64,000 bases of DNA from Gammaproteobacteria bacterium (GTDB lineage Bacteria; Pseudomonadota; Gammaproteobacteria; Steroidobacterales; Steroidobacteraceae): NCBI GenBank assembly GCA_025357835.1, contig JANYLM010000130.1, positions 1-64,000 on the forward strand. Reading direction: 5' to 3'. The notes below the pieces were generated by a model, which was given only the letters and a program-made list of their open reading frames with translations, had not been told where the DNA came from and ran no database searches. The position numbers and the translations under genes were made by a program. Positions 54,404 to 63,198 of the stretch are shown here, piece after piece; the first letter of the stretch is position 1; each line of letters begins with the position of its first letter.

Positions 54404-56770
54404 CTAAAACTTGTAGCTGAGGTGCACCTTGAACCATCGCGGCATGCCCGGATAGGACTGAGCCAGGTTGTTCACGCCGTTATTGTCGAAGCCCATGGTG
54501 GCGTAATGCTTGTCCGTCAGGTTCTCGAGCGATGCGCCCACCTGGATCTTTCCGCTCTGTGTGAGATAGTTCAGGCGCGCATTCGCAAGTCCATAGGAAC
54601 CCTGGCGAATATCCGGGATGTCAGCGACGCCGAACCAGAAGCTGCTCAGGTAATTGCCGTCGACTTGAGCGGACATGTGCCCGCCGAATGCCGGCCAGGT
54701 ATAGCGAGCCATGGCATTGCCGCTCCAACGCGGGGCGTTGCTCGGAATGTAGTCGCCGGGAACGCCGGTGCCGCGTGCATCGATGTTGGTGATGATGGAG
54801 TCCACATAGGCGGCGCCTAGTCCCAGGCGCAGGCTCTCGGTGGGCGCGTACTCGATTTCAAACTCTGCGCCCTTGTTCTTCGCGGGTGCATTGCGGATCA
54901 GCTGGGCCACCGCAAATAGATAGGTCAATACCTGGTTGTCCTTGTAATCGTAGTAGTAGGCCGCGGCGTTGAAGCGCAGCTTATGTTCCAGCCACTCGGA
55001 TTTGACGCCCAATTCGAAGGCATTCAGCTCTTCGGGCTTGATTTCCAAGGCGTTGAGCAGCGCCGGCGTGCTGATGGTATTGGGGAATAGCGGCGCGTTG
55101 AAGCCGCCGCCCTTAACCCCGCGGTTGTAGCTCAGGTAGGCGAGTAGGTCGCGCGTGAAGTGCAGGTCCATTTCGGCTTTGCCGCTGTACAGATTGCTCT
55201 TCAAGGCGTTGCTGTAGTTGTACAGCGCCATCCCCGGAACCGGAGTCAGTTGCACCACTTGATTGCCGACATTGTTCTGCGGGAACAGCTCCAGCGGGTA
55301 CCAATTGAAGTTGTAGTCCTTTTTGTCGTAGGTATAGCGTCCCCCCAGGGTGAATCCCACCAGGTCGGTCATGCGATATTCGGCCTGCGCAAAAACGGCT
55401 TCGGACTTGGTCACCAGGCTGTAGGGAACCCGGGTCTGAGGAATGCCGCCGTCGGTTCCCGGCACGCTCGGGAAAGGCCAGCCGCCGCTGGGATTGGTCG
55501 GCGTGATGAACTCATTTGCAAAGAAGTTGAAATTTCCGTCCCAACCCTCGTAGTAGTTGCCATCGATGCGCAGCGCATAGGCACCGGCGGTCCAATTGAG
55601 CTTGTCATCGCCGCCGTTGAGGCGCAGTTCGCCGGACTCTTGGTTGACGTTGCTGCCGTTGAAGAACTGGAACCAGGTTTGCGGCGTGGTGTCCGAGTCC
55701 TCGGCATAGTTCTTGGTCAGCTTCTGATAATCGCCGATGGCGGTCAGCCTCGCAAAGCCCAAGTCCTGGGTGTATTTGGCTGTGAAGCCGCTGGTAGAGA
55801 TTCTCGCATATCCCTGAAAGTTGCCGTAAGTGGAGAAGGCGCCCGACCCGGGGTAGCCGGTGCACGGCGTGGCATTCGTGCCGTTGGTGCACGGTCCATG
55901 GTTGCCGGGGCCGTAGCCGATGTCGCCGCCGGCCGGCAGGAAGGTGTCGATGCCGTTGCCTATCGAGTGCGTCGTACGGGATTCCCATGCACCCGCAGTG
56001 ACGTCCTCCTTCGAGACGCGCGCAATGAACAGCAGGTCGGACTTGTCGCCAAGCTTGAACAGCAGCTGGCCGCGCAGGGCCCAGTCGTTGCCGTTTTCGG
56101 AATTCTGGCCGCCGGCGGCTCCGAAGTGCGTGAATAGTGGATCGTAGTGATTGCTTTCGAAAGCGATGCGGCCATCGACGCCGTCCCATAGCCGGCCGCT
56201 GACCGCGCCTTCCACACGAAACAAATTGTGCTGGCCGGTCGTGACGTCGACGTAACCCTCATATTCATCGGTGGGCCGGCGCGAGACGAACTGCGCCAAG
56301 CCACTGGTAGCGTTGCGTCCGAACAGCGTGCCTTGCGGACCCCGCAGTACTTCGACTCGGTCGATATCGAAGAGGGAGAAGGCCAATCCCGCCATTTGAC
56401 TCACGTAAACATCGTCAACGTAAATGGCGGCGGGGCTCTCCTGGTGATCGGCGAAGTCATTTTGCGTGATGCCGCGAATCGACAAGGTAAAGGAGGAGGG
56501 GCCGTTCGGTTGCGTCAGCACCACGGCGGGCATGGACTTGGTGATGTCCGTCGCAGTGACGGCACCGAGCGCGATCAGGTCGGCTCCGGTGATCGCCGAC
56601 AGCGAGATGCCGACGTCCTGCGAGTTCTGCTCGCGTTTCTGGGCGGTGACCACGATTTCCTCGAGGGCCCCGGAAGAAGTAGATGCCGTCTGGGCATTTG
56701 CGTTAAGTGTGGTCGCGACTAAAGCAGCGGCAAAGGCAATGCGTTTAGCGCTGGTGAGTATGCTCAACAT
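54404..56770 (-). CDS. TonB-dependent outer-membrane receptor
   Basis: The 788-residue protein has a signal peptide (to NANA), the TonB box region GALEEIVVTAQKREQN, a plug domain (VGISLSAITGADLIALGAV, GPQGTLFGRNATSG) and a long 22-strand barrel ending in the outer-membrane signature WFKVHLSYKF. It pulls a large or scarce nutrient across the outer membrane using TonB energy. It lies between two amidohydrolases: one follows in its operon, the other is divergent. The ligand is not known. Confidence 0.94.
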   Translation of the reverse strand: MLSILTSAKRIAFAAALVATTLNANAQTASTSSGALEEIVVTAQKREQNSQDVGISLSAITGADLIALGAVTATDITKSMPAVVLTQPNGPSSFTLSIRGITQNDFADHQESPAAIYVDDVYVSQMAGLAFSLFDIDRVEVLRGPQGTLFGRNATSGLAQFVSRRPTDEYEGYVDVTTGQHNLFRVEGAVSGRLWDGVDGRIAFESNHYDPLFTHFGAAGGQNSENGNDWALRGQLLFKLGDKSDLLFIARVSKEDVTAGAWESRTTHSIGNGIDTFLPAGGDIGYGPGNHGPCTNGTNATPCTGYPGSGAFSTYGNFQGYARISTSGFTAKYTQDLGFARLTAIGDYQKLTKNYAEDSDTTPQTWFQFFNGSNVNQESGELRLNGGDDKLNWTAGAYALRIDGNYYEGWDGNFNFFANEFITPTNPSGGWPFPSVPGTDGGIPQTRVPYSLVTKSEAVFAQAEYRMTDLVGFTLGGRYTYDKKDYNFNWYPLELFPQNNVGNQVVQLTPVPGMALYNYSNALKSNLYSGKAEMDLHFTRDLLAYLSYNRGVKGGGFNAPLFPNTISTPALLNALEIKPEELNAFELGVKSEWLEHKLRFNAAAYYYDYKDNQVLTYLFAVAQLIRNAPAKNKGAEFEIEYAPTESLRLGLGAAYVDSIITNIDARGTGVPGDYIPSNAPRWSGNAMARYTWPAFGGHMSAQVDGNYLSSFWFGVADIPDIRQGSYGLANARLNYLTQSGKIQVGASLENLTDKHYATMGFDNNGVNNLAQSYPGMPRWFKVHLSYKF

Positions 56771-56997
56771 GGAATCCCCTCAAATTAGTGGACCGAATCG
56801 AAACCACTGAGACGCAAATGCAAGTGCATTCGAGTCAACGCACGCGATTTGCAGTGGATATATGCACAATAGACAATGAACGGCCGTCAAGCAATCTATT
56901 CCAGCCGTTGCGGCTAATAAGCTACAACTTGATGATATATACATAGAACAATGCGGCATCGCCAGATGCATAAGACCAACCCCACAAGGAGACACTC

Positions 56998-58641
56998 GTG
57001 AGCACGACTCGTCGAGACATGATCAAGACTCTGGCGGCATTGCCGCTGGTTCGCCTCAGCCGCGCAGAGCCCGATGCAATCCTTTACAACGGGTTGGTTA
57101 ACACGGTGCAGCCGGCGAACCCGGAGGTCACCGCGGTAGCGATTAGCGAGGGCCGGATCCTGGCTGTCGGCGCGGACCGGGAAGTGCTGGCGCTGGCGGG
57201 AAAGAACACGCGGCGCGTCGATCTGGCGCGCCGGCGGGTTCTGCCGGGTTTCAATGATGCGCATGCGCATCCCTGGCTGGGTGGAATAGGGCAGCTCAAG
57301 AACGTGGCCTGCGACAAGACTACTATCGAGGAGATTCTGGCGGCGCTGCGGGTGCGCGCAGCTGAAACGCCGCCGGGGCGCTGGGTGCAGGGCTATCTCT
57401 ATGATGATGGCAAGACGCCGCGTCCGTTGACGCGCGCCGATCTTGACGCCGCGGTTCCTGACCATCCGGTGATAGTCGCTCACCGCGGCGGCCACACCGC
57501 CTACGCGAACTCGCTCGCATTGAATCTGGCCGGCGCTACCGCGACCACGCCGGACCCTCCCGGGGGCCGTTTCGAGCATAGCCAAGACGGACAGTTGAAC
57601 GGCCGGGTTGCGGACAAGGCCATGCAGGCGGTACTCGACAAAATCCCGGACGAATTGACTCGCGACGATCACCGGCGCAGCGTCGCTCTCATCTCCAAGC
57701 TGTATGCGAGTTTCGGCGTGACTTCGGCCTGCGAGGCGCTTGCGACCCCCGATGCCTTACAGGGATACCAGGACGCACGGGACTCGGGTGAGCTCCTGTT
57801 TCGCGCGTACTGCCACATGGATGTTGCGTATTTGGATCGCTACATCGCGGCGGGATTGCACACGGGGTTCGGCGATTCCATGGTCCGCATCGGCGGAATC
57901 AAACAGTTTGCCGATGGCTCCATTTCCGAGCGGACCGCGTGGTTGGCCGAGCCCTATTTCGGAATGCCGAACTATTTCGGCGTCGAAAGCGGCACTCGGG
58001 AAAGTCTGTATGCGAACTCACGCAAGGCGTGGCTGGCCGGATTTCAGCTCGCGACGCACGCCAACGGTGAACGCGCCATCGATCGTGTGCTGGGTGTGTA
58101 CGAGCAGCTACAGAAAGAATCGCCGCGCCGGGACCCACGCTTTCGGTTGGAGCACTGCACGGTGGTGACGCCGCAGCTCATCGAGCGGATGCGCGCCGTG
58201 GGCGCAATTCCGATTCCCTTCGCGGGCTATGTAAATTTCCACGGCGATGTCATGCACTTCTATGGCGACGAGCGTACCAACCGCATGTTCGCGTACCGCT
58301 CCTTCATCGATGCGGGTTTGCGCCCGCCGACGGCCTCGGACTATACCGCCAGCCCGCCGTCGCCCATGCTCTGGATGTACTCCATGACGACGCGGCGGGA
58401 CCCGACCGGCCACGTCTGGGGCGCAGCACAACGCATCACTTTGCCCGAGGCAGTACGATCAGCGACCCTCGACGGCGCCTATGCCTCCTTCGAAGAGCAC
58501 GACAAGGGCACCCTCGAACCCGGGAAACTGGCAGATCTCGTGGTTCTCAAAGACGATCCATTCACCGCACCCGCGGAACACTGGCTGGACATCAAGGTCG
58601 AGCGAACCATGCTCGGCGGGAAATGGGTGTACGAGTCGTGA
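56998..58641 (+). CDS. YtcJ-like amidohydrolase
   Basis: The 547-residue protein starts with GTG 56998 (AAGGAG six bases ahead). It has a twin-arginine-like head (STTRRDMIKTLAALPL) and the YtcJ/amidohydrolase_3 sequence: ILYNGLVNTVQP, VLPGFNDAHAHPWLGG (metal H-x-H), HRGGHTAYANSLAL, FADGSISERTAWL, LATHANGERAID (His), HCTVVTPQLIERM (His), SDYTASPPSPM (Asp). These act on amide or ring bonds. It is divergent from the TonB receptor with a 227-base shared promoter region. Confidence 0.9.
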   Translation: MSTTRRDMIKTLAALPLVRLSRAEPDAILYNGLVNTVQPANPEVTAVAISEGRILAVGADREVLALAGKNTRRVDLARRRVLPGFNDAHAHPWLGGIGQLKNVACDKTTIEEILAALRVRAAETPPGRWVQGYLYDDGKTPRPLTRADLDAAVPDHPVIVAHRGGHTAYANSLALNLAGATATTPDPPGGRFEHSQDGQLNGRVADKAMQAVLDKIPDELTRDDHRRSVALISKLYASFGVTSACEALATPDALQGYQDARDSGELLFRAYCHMDVAYLDRYIAAGLHTGFGDSMVRIGGIKQFADGSISERTAWLAEPYFGMPNYFGVESGTRESLYANSRKAWLAGFQLATHANGERAIDRVLGVYEQLQKESPRRDPRFRLEHCTVVTPQLIERMRAVGAIPIPFAGYVNFHGDVMHFYGDERTNRMFAYRSFIDAGLRPPTASDYTASPPSPMLWMYSMTTRRDPTGHVWGAAQRITLPEAVRSATLDGAYASFEEHDKGTLEPGKLADLVVLKDDPFTAPAEHWLDIKVERTMLGGKWVYES

Positions 58642-58826
58642 ACGAGCGCGGCTGGCGAAGCGTTGGCTGCGGCAAATGCCGTGCCGGCGTTGCGCGCAAG
58701 ACGGCGGCGGAGCCGTAGGCAGCGCCGCCTCTCCCATTCGCTACAACCAAATCGGATACCCGGTCAAACCTGGTTTTTCGCCCAGGTTCCGTTTTCCGAG
58801 GAAGGCGCATAGAATCGTCACCTGCA

Positions 58827-58900
58827 GCGGGCGTCGTATAATGGTAATACCCAAGCTTCCCAAGCTTGAGCCGTGGGTTCGATTCCCATCGCCCGCTCCA
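58827..58900 (+). tRNA. tRNA-Gly (CCC)
   Basis: Seventy-four bases fold as a tRNA: acceptor stem GCGGGCG with CGCCCGC near the 3' end, D arm TATAATGGTAATA, anticodon stem CAAGC / GCTTG around the loop TTCCCAA (anticodon CCC, reading GGG), T arm GTGGGTTCGATTCCCAT, discriminator T and encoded CCA. It stands alone between an amidohydrolase and a toxin-antitoxin module, the sort of place where islands integrate, but no integrase is seen here. Confidence 0.95.
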
Positions 58901-58932
58901 CTCTGCAGCCAACGCCGGCCAATGCCAGCCAA

Positions 58933-59334
58933 CTAGACTTTGACGACTTTCAGGATGCGTTTCAGTGCGCCAAAGTCGGATGGATTGCGCGTGTAGAGTG
59001 GCAGTCCATTGGCCGCAGCCGTCGAGGCTATGAGCAAGTCTGCGAGGCGCGCCCTGCTGGACTGTCCGGCAGCCCGCGCGGCCGCAAAGACCCTTCCGTA
59101 CATCCGCGCCGAATCCGCATCGAAAGGCAGTGGATCCCATGTAGCGGTCGCCCACTGCAAGCGATCCTGGCGCCGGGCACGCTCATCTGAATTTTCGGTG
59201 GCATGAGGGCCCGACGCGAGTTCGGCCAACGTAACCGAGGTGATCGCCGATTCATCCGGAAGTCGCTCGGCGGCAATGATGTCATGATCGATCAGAACCG
59301 ATGTGTCAAGAACACCGCGACTTGCTTCAGCCAT
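58933..59334 (-). CDS. VapC-type PIN-domain toxin
   Basis: The 133-residue protein has SRGVLDTSVLIDHD (first Asp), SVTLAELASG (Glu), ARLADLLIASTAAANG (Asp pair) and LYTRNPSDFGAL (N-P-x-D-F end), a full PIN ribonuclease site. Its start lies eight bases inside the antitoxin gene on the minus strand, so the pair is translationally linked. Confidence 0.92.
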   Translation of the reverse strand: MAEASRGVLDTSVLIDHDIIAAERLPDESAITSVTLAELASGPHATENSDERARRQDRLQWATATWDPLPFDADSARMYGRVFAAARAAGQSSRARLADLLIASTAAANGLPLYTRNPSDFGALKRILKVVKV

Positions 59335-59578
59335 AAGTGTGGGGGTTAACTACGGCATCGAGATCTGCACGGAATTGCGCGGCGTCGATCCGTGCCGCGT
59401 TTCCCGACGCATCCGCGATGGTCGCGCGCGGCACGAAGCGACGTCGTTTGATCGGCCGCAACTCCCCGACGGGCGTGCCGTTTCGGCTCACGATGACAGT
59501 TCGCCCGGCCTCCACCTCACGGAGCACTGCGCCGGACTCATTGCGAAGTTCTCGCTGAGTGATGGTACGGATTTTCAT
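59327..59578 (-). CDS. Phd/YefM-type antitoxin
   Basis: The 83-residue protein begins MKIRTITQRELRNESGAVLREVEAGRTVIV, the Phd/YefM DNA-binding domain, with SRNGTPVGELRP and a C-terminal acidic helix that binds the toxin. ATG 59578 is the family start; the open frame behind it is shadow. Three CGTAGCA repeats lie just upstream (59588-59614). Confidence 0.9.
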   Translation of the reverse strand: MKIRTITQRELRNESGAVLREVEAGRTVIVSRNGTPVGELRPIKRRRFVPRATIADASGNAARIDAAQFRADLDAVVNPHTYG

Positions 59579-59587
59579 GGATCGAAG

Positions 59588-59614
59588 CGTAGCACAGCGT
59601 AGCATTTCGTAGCA
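59588..59614. promoter_or_regulatory. three CGTAGCA direct repeats at 10-base spacing, probable antitoxin operator
   Basis: CGTAGCA occurs at 59588-59594, 59598-59604 and 59608-59614, i.e. one helical turn apart, so all copies face the same side of the DNA. The first copy starts ten bases before the antitoxin ATG on the minus strand. Phd proteins are known to bind tandem operator sites cooperatively; direct repeats are less common than palindromes. Confidence 0.65.
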
Positions 59615-59756
59615 AGAGCGCCGATTGCGGGCCGCACCAGGATTTCCCGATCTATCATCAACGCGCAAGACGCCGACGCCCCCATAATGGATAACGGACA
59701 TTGCCGCATCCTCAGTGGGATACCCGAGTAACAATATCTTCGCCATCGGGTGGTCA

Positions 59757-61001
59757 ATGAGATACCGGTACCGAGTCGGTGTGTTGCTGTTCCTGTTTGC
59801 GATCATCACGTATGTAGATCGCGTTTGTATTTCCGTTGCAGGGCCTCGCATCCAGGATTTCTTGCATATCGGTCCCCGTGAATGGGGATGGGTCGTGGGT
59901 GCCTTCGCCATTGCTTATGCTGTCTTCGAATTTCCGGGTGGTTGGATGGCCGATCGATTCGGACCGCGGCTTGTCCTCACCCGAATCGTTTTGTGGTGGT
60001 CCCTATTTACCGCGCTCACGGGCGCCGTTTCAAGCCTTCCGCTTCTGCTGGTGACAAGGTTTGCATTTGGTGCAGGGGAGGCCGGTGCTTTCCCAAACGC
60101 AGCGGCCAGTATTGCTGCGTGGTTCCCGGCGAGCGAGCGTGGGCGAATGTTCGGCATTCTTTCCATGGCGATGCAGATGGGAGGTGCGCTGAGCCCACTG
60201 CTTGTCCTGCCCATCCAGGCGCGCTACGGATGGCGGGCCTCGTTCTATATCTTTGCTCTCGTCGGCGTCGCATGGGCGGCAGTATGGTTCGTCTTATTCC
60301 GGAATACTCCCGGAGAAAGGGCCGGTGTCACATCGGCAGAACTGAGAGAGATTGGTACGGCCGACCGTTCCGGACATGGGATCCGATGGGGAATTGCCGC
60401 CCGCACGGGAAACTTTTGGGCCATCCTTTTAATGGCCTTGAGTTTTGGTTACGGAAACTACTTCTTCGTCGCCTGGCTGCCGACGTATTTAGTGAAAGCG
60501 CGTGACTTCAGTGAAGGAGACCTACTGCTCTCGGCGTTGCCATTTGTCTTTGGTGCGTGCGCTAATGTGGCGAGCGGCATTACGAGCGACGCGCTTCTTG
60601 CGCGGCGGGGTTTGAAAGCCGCCAGGCGCTGGGTGGGAATAACTGGCCTTGGCAGCGGGGCACTATTTGCGCTGCTTGCCACGCTCACACACTCCAAGCT
60701 TGCCACACTGTTGCTGCTTTGCCTAAGCTTCGCCGGTATTTGCTTCAATCAGTCGATAACTTTTCCCGTCTGCATCGATGTCGCCAGGAAAGCGCCCGGG
60801 TCAATGGCGGGAGCCTTGAATACTGCAGCATATGTGGGCGGGTCTCTGTCTGGCGTTCTGTTTGGCTATATCGTAAACGTCTCCGGCAGCTATGACCGCC
60901 CACTAATCTTAATGGCGGTTGTGCTTGGATTCGGCGCGCTGATGTGGCTTAGGATCGATCCGACGCGGCAGTTGATCCCGGAAACGACGCTGCAAGCGTG
61001 A
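59757..61001 (+). CDS. MFS transporter, anion:cation symporter (ACS)-type
   Basis: The 414-residue protein (from ATG 59757) has 12 membrane segments with ACS-family marks: FAIITYVDRVCISVAGP, FEFPGGWMADRFGPR and RFAFGAGEAGAFPNAAASIAAWFP. These carriers take up organic anions such as sugar acids or phthalate-like compounds with protons. The longer frame to 59715 adds a polar head not found in the family. It stands alone between two toxin-antitoxin modules. Substrate unknown. Confidence 0.87.
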   Translation: MRYRYRVGVLLFLFAIITYVDRVCISVAGPRIQDFLHIGPREWGWVVGAFAIAYAVFEFPGGWMADRFGPRLVLTRIVLWWSLFTALTGAVSSLPLLLVTRFAFGAGEAGAFPNAAASIAAWFPASERGRMFGILSMAMQMGGALSPLLVLPIQARYGWRASFYIFALVGVAWAAVWFVLFRNTPGERAGVTSAELREIGTADRSGHGIRWGIAARTGNFWAILLMALSFGYGNYFFVAWLPTYLVKARDFSEGDLLLSALPFVFGACANVASGITSDALLARRGLKAARRWVGITGLGSGALFALLATLTHSKLATLLLLCLSFAGICFNQSITFPVCIDVARKAPGSMAGALNTAAYVGGSLSGVLFGYIVNVSGSYDRPLILMAVVLGFGALMWLRIDPTRQLIPETTLQA

Positions 61002-61290
61002 GTTGCAGGCACTCCCGCGCCGGAAATGCCGTGACGGGCGAACAACCGACAGTCGCCTCATCATGCCGCAAATTGCCAAGGGCTTCCCAGCGAATGCTCG
61101 ATTTGTGATTTCCGTATAGCTGCCCTTGACGAGCGTCCGGTCGGGGTCGAGAGGGAGAATTCACCAGTGATACCCGCAGCTCAAGAAAGCGCGGGAGGCG
61201 GCAGTAAACCAGAGGGTTGATCTCGCGGCCGAGAAGCGGACTGTCGCGACCCGCCGAACCAGGTTCCGGGAGGGTCCGCTCCCTAACAGT
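61002..61290. other. gap between MFS gene and VapC, nothing recognised
   Basis: Nearly 290 bases between convergent genes without a supported coding frame. Short GC-rich stretches are present, but no paired stem followed by T-run was found. Confidence 0.4.
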
Positions 61291-61647
61291 TCAGCGGGCG
61301 ATACCGAGACTCGATGCCACCGCGTTAAGTCGTTTATCGACGGACCATAGCCGGCAGCCCTCGATTGCTGCGGCGGCGAGCAGGTGAACGTCTACATAAC
61401 CGATGCCACGACCGTGGATCTCTCGCACACGGATGAAGTTCATGACCTCGTCGTGTTCAGCGACGTCTACCGAGCGCAGTTGTTGCAGCAGTTCGAGCGT
61501 TGCCTTGCGGTTCGAGAAGTTGCCGCAGGCGAGCTCACCCACGATGAAGGGATGCATTACAACCTCGCTGCGACGGAGACTCTGGCCAAGTTCGGGCAGG
61601 CCCTTGCGAAAGTGGTCAATCCAAACTGACGTGTCGGCGAGAATCAT
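61291..61647 (-). CDS. VapC-type PIN-domain toxin
   Basis: The 118-residue protein has MILADTSVWIDHFRK (first Asp), PFIVGELACGNF (Glu), GIGYVDVHLLAAA (Asp) and LWSVDKRLNAVA (the D-K-R-L end typical of this VapC group). Its ATG overlaps the antitoxin stop by four bases on the minus strand. Confidence 0.93.
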   Translation of the reverse strand: MILADTSVWIDHFRKGLPELGQSLRRSEVVMHPFIVGELACGNFSNRKATLELLQQLRSVDVAEHDEVMNFIRVREIHGRGIGYVDVHLLAAAAIEGCRLWSVDKRLNAVASSLGIAR

Positions 61648-61844
61648 GTCGCCTTTGCAGAGCGCCTTCTCGGCACCGATTCGAGTTGCGGCTGAGTGCC
61701 GCCAAGCTTGGCAAGCCGCAAGGCGCTTTCTCGCTCGATGAGCGCCTTCAGCCCTTCCCGTAGCACCGTCGAGCGATCAAGGCCTCCGCTGAGTTTCATC
61801 GCCCTGGCGAGCAAGTTATCGTCAAGTGTAACCGTGGTGCGCAT
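61644..61844 (-). CDS. VapB-type ribbon-helix-helix antitoxin
   Basis: The 66-residue protein begins MRTTVTLDDNLLARAMKLSG, the VapB ribbon-helix-helix, with LDRSTVLREGLKALIERE as second helix and a basic tail. ATG 61844 is chosen rather than 61856 because the family starts here and GAAGGA stands upstream. It should repress the promoter described at 61857-61892. Confidence 0.9.
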   Translation of the reverse strand: MRTTVTLDDNLLARAMKLSGGLDRSTVLREGLKALIERESALRLAKLGGTQPQLESVPRRRSAKAT

Positions 61845-61856
61845 AGGGTCCTTCAA

Positions 61857-61892
61857 TCACGTGCATGGATTATAGCACCATTTGATGCGTGA
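61857..61892 (-). promoter_or_regulatory. extended -10 promoter with flanking operator repeat (VapBC)
   Basis: On the minus strand TGCTATAAT (complement of 61869-61877) is a consensus extended -10. It is flanked by TCACGTGCAT (61857-61866) and ATGCGTGA (61885-61892), an imperfect inverted repeat. A bound antitoxin would straddle the -10. No good -35 is needed with such a -10. Confidence 0.6.
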
Positions 61893-62040
61893 AAATGTGG
61901 CGGTAAAGTCGGTGAAACGCGCAAAAACAGCGCGGCCCAATCAGTGCCTCAATATCGTCGGTGGACTTCTACGCGCGAATTCATTCGTCTGCAGACCTAT
62001 AGTTTTTCAACAGAATCGGTCGGGCACGTTTGGCCGAGAA

Positions 62041-62076
62041 TAGCGACGTCGCGAGCACACAGTCGCGACGTCGCTA
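62041..62076 (-). terminator. strong stem-loop after the tandem alpha-beta-barrel gene
   Basis: Fourteen-base perfect arms TAGCGACGTCGCGA (62041-62054) and TCGCGACGTCGCTA (62063-62076) surround GCACACAG. It lies 15 bases after the stop at 62091 on the minus strand. The run after it is only TTCTC, so it may be a weak intrinsic terminator or a message-stabilising stem. Confidence 0.6.
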
Positions 62077-62090
62077 AGTTACGACTGAGG

Positions 62091-62729
62091 TTACTTGTTA
62101 GCTCGAGTCGTGAACCAGATCTGCGGTTGGCCTTTGACGCCAGCGCTCTGCATAGCGGTCTTGAGTTCTGCTGACGCTGCGAATGCCTTCGCCGCGGCTT
62201 GCGACGCAAAGTCGTGGTAAGCAGTCACGTCATTTGGGTTATCGGTCGCTTGATAAACGGCCTGCGCCAGTACGCCCATTTTTGCAGCGGTTGCCTGAAA
62301 GGCATCGTAGGCCTTGCGCCATGCGGCGTAGTCGGTCACTTCATGGTGCACGAACATTCTTACGTGGCTCGCCTTACCCGATGCTCCGGACGTCATCACT
62401 GTGTACCAAATAGTCGGCGCGCCTTTAACGCCGGCACCCTCCATCGCAGCTTTAAGCTTGTCGGATGCCGCGAAGGCCTTCGCCTTTTGTTCAGATTTAA
62501 AGTCGTGCACAACCGTGACGTCATTCGGATCGTCCGTCGACTGGTAGAGCGCCTGCGCAGTAACGCCCATTTGTCGCTGCGTCGCACGGAACCCGTCGTA
62601 TTCTTTACGCCACTTCGCGTAGTCCGTTACCTCATGCCGTACGAACATGCGTACGCCAGCGGCTTCCACCGGCGTCGCGATTGATAAAAGACCAAGCGAC
62701 AACGCGCTGATCAACAAGAATGAACGCAT
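62091..62729 (-). CDS. secreted protein with two tandem dimeric alpha-beta-barrel-like domains
   Basis: The 212-residue protein has a signal peptide (MRSFLLISALSLGLLSIATP, ending VEAA) and then two copies of one domain: VRMFVRHEVTDYAKWRKEYD at about 26 and VRMFVHHEVTDYAAWRKAYD at about 123. Both copies go on with MGV-x-AQA-x-YQ-x-TD-x-PNDVT and end in AAM-x-x-AGVKG. This looks like the small ABM/cyclase-like barrel that normally dimerises; here both halves are in one chain. The domain is usually cytoplasmic, so export is unusual. Function unknown. GGGAGG precedes the ATG. Confidence 0.75.
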   Translation of the reverse strand: MRSFLLISALSLGLLSIATPVEAAGVRMFVRHEVTDYAKWRKEYDGFRATQRQMGVTAQALYQSTDDPNDVTVVHDFKSEQKAKAFAASDKLKAAMEGAGVKGAPTIWYTVMTSGASGKASHVRMFVHHEVTDYAAWRKAYDAFQATAAKMGVLAQAVYQATDNPNDVTAYHDFASQAAAKAFAASAELKTAMQSAGVKGQPQIWFTTRANK

Positions 62730-63198
62730 AGAACCTCCCGAGTTATAAATTGCTTATGAGTACTGTCGTCAGTATTGCGCACCGCAATTGGACATTAGTA
62801 GTATATCTTGACGGAACAACCTTGGATCGTCGTCCGTCCGCTGCGACTGGCTATACCGACTCCGAATGCCCCATTCAACTACGAGGTGGCTGTGCCTGTC
62901 TTGGTTCAATCCGCTAATGTATTGCGCATTAAGACGACTACATTTTGACCAGGACCTGGCCTGGGATGCCCAGGTACTCGACGGACCGAGGCGGCGCCCG
63001 TATGTGGACGCTCTGCTCAAGACACGGCTGTCTGTCGACTCGGCGGCGCAGCCGCCGTCCGGATGTCATTGGCAAGCAGATCACCCGTTAAAGAAGAGAA
63101 TCACCCTGCCTAGGCGTCCATCCGCCAGTTTCTCACGCCGCGTGTCCAGCCCTGGAACAAGGGCAAACTGGTCGGTCAAAAGGCGCTAGACTTGTGAT
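62730..63198. other. gene-free stretch
   Basis: About 470 bases between divergent genes. No coding frame with a ribosome site, no tRNA-like fold and no long repeat was recognised. It must hold the promoters of both flanking genes; a weak TAGACT -10-like box sits just before 63199. Confidence 0.45.

Noticed and set aside
55160-56137. 325-residue open frame on the plus strand
   Set aside because: Antisense to the TonB receptor, no family motif; a shadow frame.
58827-58900. tRNA-Gly as island attachment site
   Set aside because: Toxin-antitoxin modules follow it, but no integrase and no repeat of the tRNA 3' end was found up to 64,000.
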